A stretch of DNA of 64,000 nt. Source: Tetragenococcus halophilus subsp. halophilus DSM 20339 (GTDB taxonomy: Bacteria > Bacillota > Bacilli > Lactobacillales > Enterococcaceae). Within the stretch, counting starts at the first letter, position 1. Each line of letters opens with the position of its first letter. This document shows, one piece after another, positions 25,201 to 32,559 of the stretch. The position numbers and the translations under genes are program-made. The notes under the pieces are model-generated. The model saw only the letters and a program-made list of their open reading frames with translations, was not told where the DNA came from and ran no database searches. The DNA is taken from the NCBI RefSeq assembly GCF_003841405.1, contig NZ_PXYA01000001.1, positions 682,001 through 746,000 on the forward strand, given 5' to 3'.

Positions 25201-25632
25201 TGGTGTTCCATGCCATGTGTTTATGTATACTTGGCCATCTTTTTTACTAAAAAAAGACTGGAATGTAGCGTTAGTTATTAGGTACTTGGCTGTTAATAAG
25301 TAATCAATGTACTTCTTTGTATTTCTAATAACAAAAGTAACTTTTGCTAAGCAATCTTCCGGAATTATTGTCTTTATATTTGTAGAGTCTCCATCTATAA
25401 CCCAAACGTGCTGGATATTTTTAAACCGAGAGTCTCTACATAAGGAAATAAAAAAAGCTAATGGACTACCGGTCAGTGATTGTCCGTCTCGAGACTCATA
25501 AAGAATAACGTTGTCTTTTATAGTACTTTTTTCATAATTCTTTGCATAATAATTCCGTAATTTAGCCATTTCATTTTTATGAAGCTTATCATAAGCTCCC
25601 TTAAGCATTTTTAAATTTTTCTTCGTGTGCAT
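22261..25632 (-). CDS. Trifunctional-looking transferase: TarF-like domain, split GT4 domain, inserted GW/SH3-like modules
   Basis: 1123 aa. Residues about 40-405 are a complete glycerophosphotransferase: NTWHGTPLKYMGYD (His141), GYPRID 201-206, MPTWKGT 237-243, KVHPY (His277), TDYSS 313-317. From about 425 a GT4 (GT-B) enzyme begins with LLIYPGNLSKNGITSSF. Its C-terminal nucleotide-sugar half is at 953-1110 with GRLSPEKN and the EX7E pair Glu1039/Glu1047. Between the halves, about residues 665-915, are three GW/SH3b-like modules (YYKCLVDGIYTGWI, FYRVIYNNKPIGWI, FYEVREIAGKFLAWV). Such modules bind teichoic acids in autolysins. The protein may extend and glycosylate a glycerol phosphate polymer. 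No signal peptide. The start has only a weak Shine-Dalgarno. Confidence 0.8.
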   Translation of the reverse strand: MHTKKNLKMLKGAYDKLHKNEMAKLRNYYAKNYEKSTIKDNVILYESRDGQSLTGSPLAFFISLCRDSRFKNIQHVWVIDGDSTNIKTIIPEDCLAKVTFVIRNTKKYIDYLLTAKYLITNATFQSFFSKKDGQVYINTWHGTPLKYMGYDIPGNPKHSQNVIRNLLMTDYFLSPSPYTSRLFSNSYKLKDIYPGKIVETGYPRIDFTFKTNLNDNIKFLSNFGVKLTNNKPIALYMPTWKGTSIKDPIADIEQIVAETTYLRKRIANEYQLLVKVHPYVYPYVKDRKEVNEYLIPDYLDPNQVLGWTDLLITDYSSVFFDFLVTNKPIIFYAWDKDIYDDERGMYLDEKDLPGPVASTMMEVVRIIKNINETISTYEDKYKEAKEKFVPYEDGGVTQRCINYIFFGQDFNSKEGRILDINSMKTKLLIYPGNLSKNGITSSFLNLLNNIDYNNYDVTVFTEPGGEDGNTNIRRINRNARVLFKPGAAIYSVMEEFRNRQIKEFTLPSDKKNIYPDTAFRREANRLLANLSFDVAIDFSGYGFFWAKLILGAKANKYIVYQHNDLLSDSQKVVNGKKPHKKSLPALFSIYYKFDRILSVSPITMEINKKKLNDFINDSQIGYSINTINAGAILGENDHSYSCAYSENSLSENIVPVRIDKFMKIKIGGQYKLYSSLYRLINSQNENLLNLTKDNVIHLIAKVKFNGFTYYKCLVDGIYTGWILGEYLENTIQLFNTKNCHKVATVLNKKNKFIWKKVEHAFERDRVTKTMYLKNSYVFLDKEVETSFGKFYRVIYNNKPIGWIQGKAIGRIHDISFSNPLIFYFLLKNKRKNIGISQEFKKCQKYVMPTKLFFEEGECWSHCPGTTFERKKDNLLEPEKIYEVRATMIVQSRKFYEVREIAGKFLAWVESRFISEVSEEKALERLQQEEELVNEDKKQKNQVIDVPVANFDQSKFNFVTMGRLSPEKNYGNLIAAFANFLEIVPEANLYILGQGKLEDNLATQIFRLGIQKSVHLLGYIDNPFNFIEQNDVFVLPSIYEGQPMVLLEAMTLGKKILATNIPANVHVLGEQEDYGLFTNGTEINDLYEGLIRIYRFNGNFKRFDYQKYNKKAINNFYNELKLGD

Positions 25633-25846
25633 TATATTATCCTTGCTCTTTTAAAATTAAATTTTTTTCAAACATCAATTATTATACTTACAGAATTTTA
25701 CTGTGTCAAACAAATCTTATAGTTCGTATGTGTCAAGTTTATTGAGGTTGAATAAAAAAACCGTCTTTGGGGCAGACACAAAGTTATCTTTCAACCTCAC
25801 TTTCGTTCGGTTTGCCCTCATCCTCTCTAACAAAAACAAGTTTTTA

Positions 25847-27265
25847 TTAGAAAACATTCGGGGTCATTATTAATTGATTCAGTCCTTTGGCGAATTGGCC
25901 TAAAGGCGCACTTTTCGCTTTTCCTTCGCCAATCTGTCCTTTAAATGCACCTTCATGGGCTTGGAAACGAGGCTTTTTCTGTACCCAACGTTTCATAGCG
26001 TGCCAACGTTTTTCCTGGACAACCACATCATTCGGAAGGGCTTCGTATTGGTTCAACCAACCTTCCAATTCTTGGTTTCTTAAACTATCAATGACACGAA
26101 TCATGGCTTGGGCCCCAGTTGTTGTCCACAAACGACCTTGGCGCTTCATGCGATAGGTGATTTTTCGATGGGTACTTTCGATCGTACCAATACAAGCTTT
26201 AGGATCCTTGATTCCTCGTGCTTTCAATGATTTTAAATAAGGCCAACTTCTTTGAAGATAGTGATGCAGTAAACGTAAATGCTCAAAATCTTCGGCTTCC
26301 TTTTCTTCAATCAAGCTTTCCGAAGTATCTAAAACCAGCTGGACCTCTTGCCAATTATAATGTTCAATCGCTCGTATCATCCGATGTTGGAGCTGGGGAA
26401 CAAAAGCCATTCGTTCCTTGATTTTCCGATGGACATGGTACCGATCACGGAAGTGTTCATGACGCAAACAACCTAAAGCCAGTTCATCAAACACTGCTTT
26501 TTCATAACCCGAACCGCCGTCACTATTGGAAATGACCACGGTATGACGTAAATCATAATAGGCTTGAAGATAGGCCATCATTTCTTTATATGCTTTTTGC
26601 CGATTCAGATGACTCACAAAGTGCGGGGCGATCATTTCCGAACGGTTGCCTACTTTCTGGCTGCCTTCACACACTTGAAAACGGTGAACTTCAAGGGATT
26701 GTTTCTTCTGTCCGTTGATCTTTACGCCGTCTCCTTCCAGATATAAATAGGGCACTTTTTTCTTGGGGATCACGCCCTCATAACGACTTTCATGCGTGCT
26801 TCTGGCTTGGATGAATTCGCCCGTTTTAACCACCAATTGTTGCACATTTTGATGACTCATCTGCCAAGAAGTTAAACAGTCGATCGCTTGAGAAACATGA
26901 CAATAGACCATGTTACTGCCTAATTGAGCCACGTTTCGCAGAACCAGCGAACTATAACGAAGGCCTTTTCGAATCCCTAGAAATTCATCTAAAGGGTAAC
27001 GAATGTCGTTGGCTTGATTTTTCATTCGCCGACGAACATAGGTCACGGGACCAAACAAGAAGGTGATGGTTCTTTCGCTTTTACGATCGACGCGAAAGCC
27101 TTCTTTCTTACATTGCGCACAAATTTCTTCATCAAGCGTTTGAAAAGCTAGTTGGGTAATGGTCGCTATAAGTTGTGTAAAAAAGATCATCATGGCTCTT
27201 TCTCTTGCTAAAAAATTCGTTTCCTTCTTCATTACTTCCACTAAATCTGTTACAATAGAATCCAT
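25847..27265 (-). CDS. ISLre2-family transposase (UPF0236)
   Basis: 472 aa from the ATG in MDSIVTDLVEVM. The longer frame from 27298 is rejected because copy B starts here and AAAGGCGG lies six bases upstream. Family features: CAQCKKEGFRVDRKSERT, FGPVTYVRRRM, YLYLEGDGVKI and ISNSDGGSGYEK, with DRYHVHRKI, probably containing the acidic catalytic residues. The frame is intact. Its start codon adjoins one arm of a hairpin (27263-27326). Confidence 0.9.
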   Translation of the reverse strand: MDSIVTDLVEVMKKETNFLARERAMMIFFTQLIATITQLAFQTLDEEICAQCKKEGFRVDRKSERTITFLFGPVTYVRRRMKNQANDIRYPLDEFLGIRKGLRYSSLVLRNVAQLGSNMVYCHVSQAIDCLTSWQMSHQNVQQLVVKTGEFIQARSTHESRYEGVIPKKKVPYLYLEGDGVKINGQKKQSLEVHRFQVCEGSQKVGNRSEMIAPHFVSHLNRQKAYKEMMAYLQAYYDLRHTVVISNSDGGSGYEKAVFDELALGCLRHEHFRDRYHVHRKIKERMAFVPQLQHRMIRAIEHYNWQEVQLVLDTSESLIEEKEAEDFEHLRLLHHYLQRSWPYLKSLKARGIKDPKACIGTIESTHRKITYRMKRQGRLWTTTGAQAMIRVIDSLRNQELEGWLNQYEALPNDVVVQEKRWHAMKRWVQKKPRFQAHEGAFKGQIGEGKAKSAPLGQFAKGLNQLIMTPNVF

Positions 27266-27326
27266 AAGAAACCGCCTTTGTTCATTAGTGCCTGTCACAG
27301 CCCAATGAATAGAGTAACGGTTTCTT
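27263..27326 (-). promoter_or_regulatory. Hairpin at the ISLre2 transposase start
   Basis: In the sense strand AAGAAACCG (27318-27326) pairs with CGGTTTCTT (27266-27274), which touches the ATG and covers part of AAAGGCGG. TTCATT/AATGAA forms a second stem inside. Copy B keeps both stems although its loop differs. Confidence 0.65.
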
Positions 27327-27401
27327 TTTTATTCGTCTAGAGGATACCTCAATAAATTTTACACTTAGTTATAGTTCGAGATAAATAAACCTGTAAAATC
27401 A

Positions 27402-27460
27402 AAATCCTTCAAATTCATAGCAGACTTCTTTCTCAGTTCTCAGCTATAAATCTGAAGGAT
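27402..27460. terminator. Terminator-like hairpin between two IS elements
   Basis: AATCCTTCA pairs with TGAAGGATT, extended by ATAGC/GCTAT, and is followed by a T-run on the plus strand. It lies in the roughly 100-base strip between the ISLre2 copy and the IS1380 copy. It may be what remains of the end of a lost gene. Confidence 0.5.
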
Positions 27461-27573
27461 TAATTTTTGGTTACTTATACCTGAATGATTTATAAATTTT
27501 TCCCAGGATCATTCAATCCTTGGCATGTGCTTTTTTCTAAAGGTTGAGTTGCTTCACCTTCTGGGTGTACAAA

Positions 27574-27633
27574 AAGAACGCACTTCGTGTTATTGTAAAG
27601 TCAACGAAACATAACAATAAGGAGTGCGTTCTT
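27574..27633 (+). promoter_or_regulatory. Hairpin at the IS1380 transposase start
   Basis: AAGAACGCACT (27574-27584) pairs with AGTGCGTTCTT (27623-27633), which ends at the base before the ATG. TTATTGT/ACAATAA continues the stem inside. The Shine-Dalgarno AAGGAG (27619-27624) is thereby enclosed. Confidence 0.7.
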
Positions 27634-28956
27634 ATGTCTTTCACTTTACAACAAAATTCTCTTACATTCAATAAGCAAAAAGCCATCTTGATCGCCAATG
27701 ACGGTGGCACCTTAACCAATGACGCGGGGCTCGTCTTACTTTCGGAGTTTCTAAATCAAATTCGTTTTGATTCCCTGTTAGCGCAATACGTTCATATTCC
27801 AGAGTATCGTGCCTTCGCCCAACATGAATGGCTGGATGTCGTAAAACAATGGCTATATCAATTGATCGCTGGTTATTCTCGAGACCGAGACGCCAATACC
27901 TTACAATATGATCGCCTTTTTAAGGAAGCATTGAAACAAGAACGCCTTAGTTCGCAATTTATGATGTCTACTTTGCTTCATACCTTGACAGAAGAAAATG
28001 TTAATCAACTATTACAAGTGGCGAAAAAACTTGGCGATTTAGGCATGGACCAGCAAAACAGCCAACAACTCGTGCTTGATCTGGATTCCACCTGTTGTCC
28101 CACTTACGGAAAGCAAGAAGCAGGGGAATATATTTACCACTATGGCCTCAATGGATATCATCCATTTGTGGCATTCGAAGGGTTAACCGGATTGGCATTA
28201 GATGTTCGCCACCGTCATGGTAAATCTTATACCTCCACCCACGCCGAAGATTATCTCGTAGAAATGTTGGCGCATTACCAACAACGTTCGAGTGATCCCA
28301 CAATGCTTGTACGCGGGGATAGTGGCTTTGCCAAACCGGAAATTTATAAACAATGTGAGTGTCGAGGCGCCCATTATGTGATTAAATTGAAAAATAACGT
28401 ACGGTTGATTCATTATGCGCAACATCTTGTCCAATATACCAACGGTACGGACTACACAAAGTCCGAACATCAATATTTTAAGATGGCTTATCAAGCAGAT
28501 TCTTGGGACCGATCTCGAACAGTAGCCATCAAGGCTACTCGAAAAGCCGAAACTTTACTTTTTTCCGAATTTCAATTTGTGGTGACCGATTTCGCTCATC
28601 TTTCGCCCCAAACCATTTTTCAGCTCTATCAAAAACGAGGGAATATGGAAAACTTCATTAAAGAAATGAAGACCGGATTTTTCGCTGATAAAACGGACAG
28701 TCCTTCCTTTTTAGCGAATAAGGTTCGCTTAGCCCTAAGTTTTATCGCCTATAATATCATCCACTTGATGAAACAGCTGACTTTTCCGCAAGAGAAAAAG
28801 ACGACGGTGATTGACACGATCCGTTTTCAACTATTTCATATTGCTGGAAAAGTCAAAGAACACGCGCGTCAAGTGCAAATTCACTTATCAAGTACGAATG
28901 TTTACAACACGCTTTTTTGGGAAGTCCTTACACGAATTCAGCGATTGAATCTCTAG
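27634..28956 (+). CDS. IS1380-family transposase
   Basis: 440 aa beginning MSFTLQQNSLTFN, with AAGGAG nine bases upstream; the frame from 27544 would read through the hairpin and is rejected. Family features: ANDGGTLTNDAGLVLL, the first catalytic region LVLDLDSTCCPTYG, RGDSGFAKPEIY with the second Asp, and QKRGNMENFIKEMKTGF with the Glu. It is intact and of normal family length. Confidence 0.9.
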   Translation: MSFTLQQNSLTFNKQKAILIANDGGTLTNDAGLVLLSEFLNQIRFDSLLAQYVHIPEYRAFAQHEWLDVVKQWLYQLIAGYSRDRDANTLQYDRLFKEALKQERLSSQFMMSTLLHTLTEENVNQLLQVAKKLGDLGMDQQNSQQLVLDLDSTCCPTYGKQEAGEYIYHYGLNGYHPFVAFEGLTGLALDVRHRHGKSYTSTHAEDYLVEMLAHYQQRSSDPTMLVRGDSGFAKPEIYKQCECRGAHYVIKLKNNVRLIHYAQHLVQYTNGTDYTKSEHQYFKMAYQADSWDRSRTVAIKATRKAETLLFSEFQFVVTDFAHLSPQTIFQLYQKRGNMENFIKEMKTGFFADKTDSPSFLANKVRLALSFIAYNIIHLMKQLTFPQEKKTTVIDTIRFQLFHIAGKVKEHARQVQIHLSSTNVYNTLFWEVLTRIQRLNL

Positions 28957-29154
28957 TTTACTTTTCCCCTTTTCCTCTTGATAAAAAAGGCTTGGCTTTC
29001 ATTCTCTAGGAAGAATTTTATCTTTTTTTAGCGTCGTTCGATCATCCCTTTCTATTCTTTATTCAAAAGCGGCGATAAAAAGGGAAAATAACATAAAAGT
29101 CACCTCGTTGAACAGTCGAATGCGTTATCCACAAATTTTTATAAATCATTCAGG

Positions 29155-29432
29155 TTATATTTGGAAAACTACTAAACGAAGAAAAATTATTTTATATAAT
29201 TAAAAGTTCAAATTTGGCAAATTTAACGCATGAGCCAATGTACATATAAACTGCAACTTTTTATTTTCTCTAATAATTTTAACAAAAAAAGAGTTACACC
29301 TTTATGAACAAATATAAAGTTTTTAAATAAAATATCATTCGCGTACCCAATGAATATTTTTGACTCTTCCAGAGCCACTTAAGTTTCACCAGATTGCCAT
29401 AAATGATAAACTTTTCCCTAAATACCTGATCA
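29155..29432. other. Intergenic remnant, no feature seen
   Basis: AT-rich sequence between the IS1380 end and the stop of the second TarF-like gene. No convincing gene, terminator hairpin or known repeat was found. Confidence 0.5.
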
Positions 29433-30614
29433 TCAAAATTTATCCGTTAATATTCGGGAAACTTTTTGAGAGGCATTTCCAACCTCCCACTGACAAAACC
29501 TTTGCTCAAAGGCGTTTATCTTGTCTTCATATTGCGAAAATTCACCATATGATACGAACTCTTGAATAAATTGGTAAAACTCTTCTTCATTTTGTGCAAT
29601 TGGTCCGGGTACCTCATCGTAATCTAGATAAAATCCTCGTAACTTTTCTTTATAATGTTCCATATCATAAGGGTAAAATAACATAGGTCGTTGTAATATC
29701 GCAAAATCAAACATTACGGAAGAATAATCCGTAATCAATAAATCGCTAATCAAATATAGTTCATTAATAGGTTCACTCATACAAACTTTGATCTGATCTT
29801 CGTAGCCTACAATATTAATTGAATCGCCAACTAAGTAATGGGGGCGAATGATCAATGTATCTTCTTTCCCTAAGCAACGAGTTATTTTATCTAGGTCAAA
29901 GGGCATAAAAAATTTGTAGCTTCCTTTTTTGATAAAGTAATCATCACGCCAAGTGGGCGCATAAAGAATAACTCGGCCGCTTTCTTTGCCAATAATCTTT
30001 TGCTTTAATTCATTTTGTAACTGCTTATTGTCTTTATTATTAACTAACTCGTCATTCCTTGGATAGCCAATTTCCAATATATTATTTTGAAATTGAAAGG
30101 CTTGCTTAAAAATTTTTTCAGAATACTCATTAGGAGCGATCAAATAATCCCAACGCTTAGCTTCAACAATAAAGTTATTTTTATACTTTTCTGTGTCAGT
30201 ACCTGGCATCGCTACTTCTTGTATATCAGCCCCTAATTTTTTCAAAGGCGTTCCATGCCAAGTTTGGATGTAAACTGTATCTTTGTTTTTCTTTAACCAG
30301 TTAGGCATGCGTGAATTAAATATCCAAAAATTGGCTCGAGTAGTAAGCCATAGCCACTTGACTGAGAAACGAGGGACAAGATTCAAATCAGGATATTTTT
30401 CTTTTGCTTCCCTCATGTTCTCTTTTTTTATTCCCCAATATAAATTCTTCTTTTCCATCTTCTTGATTAGTTCCTGATAAATGGCGTAAGGGTTATCTGA
30501 TGGTAATTTCCCATTGAATGTTTCTAATAAAACCATCCCTTTTTGTATGGGAAAAACTGTGGCAGAAAAATTAAAAATGATTTTATATATTTTACTAAGA
30601 ACTCTTTTTATCAT
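29433..30614 (-). CDS. TarF-like CDP-glycerol glycerophosphotransferase (cassette 2)
   Basis: 393 aa, colinear with the protein at 8244 from MIKRVLSKIYKIIFNF onward, with only one small length difference and a diverged C-terminal tail. It keeps QTWHGTPLKKLG, GYPRND, APTWRDD, IRPHYLVGD and LLITDYSSVMFDFAILQRP. Expected role: adding glycerol phosphate from CDP-glycerol to the linker lipid. The start overlaps tagA of the same cassette by 20 bases, exactly as in cassette 1. Divergence is spread through the protein while all catalytic motifs remain, so both copies are probably functional and not a recent duplication. Confidence 0.85.
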   Translation of the reverse strand: MIKRVLSKIYKIIFNFSATVFPIQKGMVLLETFNGKLPSDNPYAIYQELIKKMEKKNLYWGIKKENMREAKEKYPDLNLVPRFSVKWLWLTTRANFWIFNSRMPNWLKKNKDTVYIQTWHGTPLKKLGADIQEVAMPGTDTEKYKNNFIVEAKRWDYLIAPNEYSEKIFKQAFQFQNNILEIGYPRNDELVNNKDNKQLQNELKQKIIGKESGRVILYAPTWRDDYFIKKGSYKFFMPFDLDKITRCLGKEDTLIIRPHYLVGDSINIVGYEDQIKVCMSEPINELYLISDLLITDYSSVMFDFAILQRPMLFYPYDMEHYKEKLRGFYLDYDEVPGPIAQNEEEFYQFIQEFVSYGEFSQYEDKINAFEQRFCQWEVGNASQKVSRILTDKF

Positions 30615-31341
30615 TTCTTGTACGAACCTTCCAAAATAAACTTTTAATTACAAATATAGGTAGTTGTAAAATCCGTTTAAACCTTTTACGATCAGTTAAC
30701 GATCGGTACAACCACTCTAAATGGACATCAATAAAAAATTGAGGCGCACGTTTAACATGTCCACTAAATACATCAAAGCTTCCCCCAACATCCTGAAATA
30801 CAGAAGCATCTAATTGGGGGATATTTCTTGCTAACCACTCTTCTTGCTTAGGAAAACCCAGTGCTACAAATAGAAAATCTGGCTTGCTATAGTTAATTTT
30901 TTCAATAATTTCAGTTTCTGATAAATCTGTATACCCATCGATTCTACCACTTAGTATTAAGTTTGGATAATCATTTTGGATTTTTTCCGCAGCATCAGCA
31001 ACAACTTCAGGTTTGGCTCCGTATAAAAAAATACTTTTCTTATATGTATTCGCATATTCTAAGAACCGGTACATTAATTCAATACCTGCTACGCGTTCTT
31101 TAATTTGCCCGCCTAGTAGCTTTGAAACCAATACAATACCTATGCCATCAGGAATCCGATGTGTACTTTTTTTAATAAATTCATAGATCTCCGAGCGGTT
31201 CTGTCCTTCGACAATAATTTGTGGATTCACGCTAATAGCGCTCATCTTTTTATCACTTTGTAAATACTCTGGCAAGTCTTTAATAATTTCGTTATAAGTA
31301 ATCACATCCACAGGAAATCCCATAATTTCTTCAGTTATCAT
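30595..31341 (-). CDS. tagA: N-acetylmannosaminyltransferase TagA/TarA, second copy
   Basis: 248 aa, the same length as the gene at 9409, with Asp65 in HRIPDGIGIV and the FVALGFPKQEEWLARN motif unchanged. It would transfer ManNAc to GlcNAc-PP-undecaprenol. The ATG overlaps the end of the upstream tagB by 11 bases, and its 3' end overlaps the TarF-like gene by 20, identical to cassette 1. Two TagA enzymes imply two linker pathways or a redundant one. A different acceptor or donor is possible but cannot be read from the sequence. Confidence 0.92.
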   Translation of the reverse strand: MITEEIMGFPVDVITYNEIIKDLPEYLQSDKKMSAISVNPQIIVEGQNRSEIYEFIKKSTHRIPDGIGIVLVSKLLGGQIKERVAGIELMYRFLEYANTYKKSIFLYGAKPEVVADAAEKIQNDYPNLILSGRIDGYTDLSETEIIEKINYSKPDFLFVALGFPKQEEWLARNIPQLDASVFQDVGGSFDVFSGHVKRAPQFFIDVHLEWLYRSLTDRKRFKRILQLPIFVIKSLFWKVRTRNDKKSS

Positions 31342-32485
31342 ATACGTTTTTCACCCACTTTAACAATTGTTCGCGAGCACTTCCATGCGCATATTCATTC
31401 CACATTTGATTGAAAGTTTCAAAGCCCTCCTCTGAAGGAGCTTGGATTGCTGAAACCAACTCATTTTGTTTCTTTACTATTTTTCCAGGTGCCCAATATT
31501 GAAACCCTTCTTCAATACCTACTTCTTTCTTATACTCCTCGTAATCATAACAAAAAAAGACCATTTTTCCATTAGGGTTAGCTAGGGAATACTCGAAAGG
31601 AATAGAAGAATAGTCCGTAATTAAACAATCTACTGAAGGTAAGATTTGAGCTAAATCCATCTCTTTAAAATCAGAAATGATTCCATCTATATCTTTCACT
31701 TTTTGATAAAGCTCTTTATCATGAGGGTGTGGCTTTACCATAACCAACCATTCATCGTTTAATTGTCTTTTCAAAGAGGAAAAATCCAAGGGTACTTCTG
31801 ATTGATGTTCACGATAAGTTGGAACATACAATGCAATTTTTTTATTAGTAGGAAAATTATGTTTAAATTGTTTTTTTGCCCTATGTAACCATTCTTGATC
31901 AAAAAAAAGATCTGTAGGTAAATAACCAAAAGGTAGTTCATTAATTGCTTGTCGATAATTTTTCGCAAAAACGTCTGCCATTTTTTGCGAACTCACAACG
32001 TAATGCGTAAACTTATTATAAACCTCGATGTATCTTTCTCGATCTCTTTTTGTTACATTTTTAGTATACTTCGCTTCAAGTCCAAATAATTTAATAGCAC
32101 CATTTGCATGCCACAATTGCACTACACTAGCTTTATTATTGAATGTAATACGAGCTAAGAAAGCAAAATAGTTATCACAAAAAACTAGCTTACTACTAGA
32201 AACAAGCGGCACAATATCTTTTATCAATACAGAAAAGGTATCAATACAATAAATTGGACAGCCTTTATTTTCATAAAACTCAGCTAGGTCTTTCGCATTT
32301 TTAGCATAACAAATAACCAATTTTTCTGGAAAATGTTTGTATAACAATTGTAAAGTCATTTGGCTACTCTCTGGAAAGCTAAGTAAGAAAATAATCCTGT
32401 CGTTCTTTTTTTTAGTTCTCTTACTAGCCAATTGAACCAACATTAAATAAAATTCTTTGCTTGCTAAAACAAGTGGGGTACTCAC
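31331..32485 (-). CDS. tagB: TagB-like CDP-glycerol glycerophosphotransferase, second copy
   Basis: 384 aa from the GTG at 32485, preceded seven bases upstream by AGGAGG; the longer frame from 32530 is rejected. It is colinear with the gene at 10145: STPLVLASKE, QLWHANGAIKLFGLEA, YVPTYREHQ, KPHPHDKE and LITDYSSIPFEYSLANP. Role by family: first glycerol phosphate onto the ManNAc-GlcNAc linker. Upstream, only about 75 bases remain before the ISLre2 element, so the native promoter may have been separated; an IS-derived promoter could drive it. First gene of cassette 2. Confidence 0.85.
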   Translation of the reverse strand: MSTPLVLASKEFYLMLVQLASKRTKKKNDRIIFLLSFPESSQMTLQLLYKHFPEKLVICYAKNAKDLAEFYENKGCPIYCIDTFSVLIKDIVPLVSSSKLVFCDNYFAFLARITFNNKASVVQLWHANGAIKLFGLEAKYTKNVTKRDRERYIEVYNKFTHYVVSSQKMADVFAKNYRQAINELPFGYLPTDLFFDQEWLHRAKKQFKHNFPTNKKIALYVPTYREHQSEVPLDFSSLKRQLNDEWLVMVKPHPHDKELYQKVKDIDGIISDFKEMDLAQILPSVDCLITDYSSIPFEYSLANPNGKMVFFCYDYEEYKKEVGIEEGFQYWAPGKIVKKQNELVSAIQAPSEEGFETFNQMWNEYAHGSAREQLLKWVKNVYDN

Positions 32486-32559
32486 AAATATGCCTCCTGT
32501 TCCATACCTTATTATTTTACCTGAAAACAATGAAAAAGGAAACGTTCATTAAAGATTGG

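Larger units (their letters stand above)
25727..27368 (-). mobile_element. ISLre2-family insertion sequence, copy A
   Basis: 1642 bp, one gene on the minus strand. Ends TATGTGTCAAGTTTATTGAG and the complement of CAATAAATTTTACACTTAG share a terminal repeat of about 20 bp. The direct repeat TTATAGTTCG flanks both sides (25717-25726 and 27369-27378), in line with the 9-bp duplication known for this family. Copy B is at 32560-34199. Confidence 0.85.
27480..29154 (+). mobile_element. IS1380-family insertion sequence
   Basis: 1675 bp with ends CCTGAATGATTTATAAA and TTTATAAATCATTCAGG, a perfect 17-bp terminal repeat. TTATA lies directly outside each end, matching the 4-5 bp duplication expected for IS1380. 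One intact transposase gene is on the plus strand. The 200 bases after it are non-coding. Confidence 0.85.
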
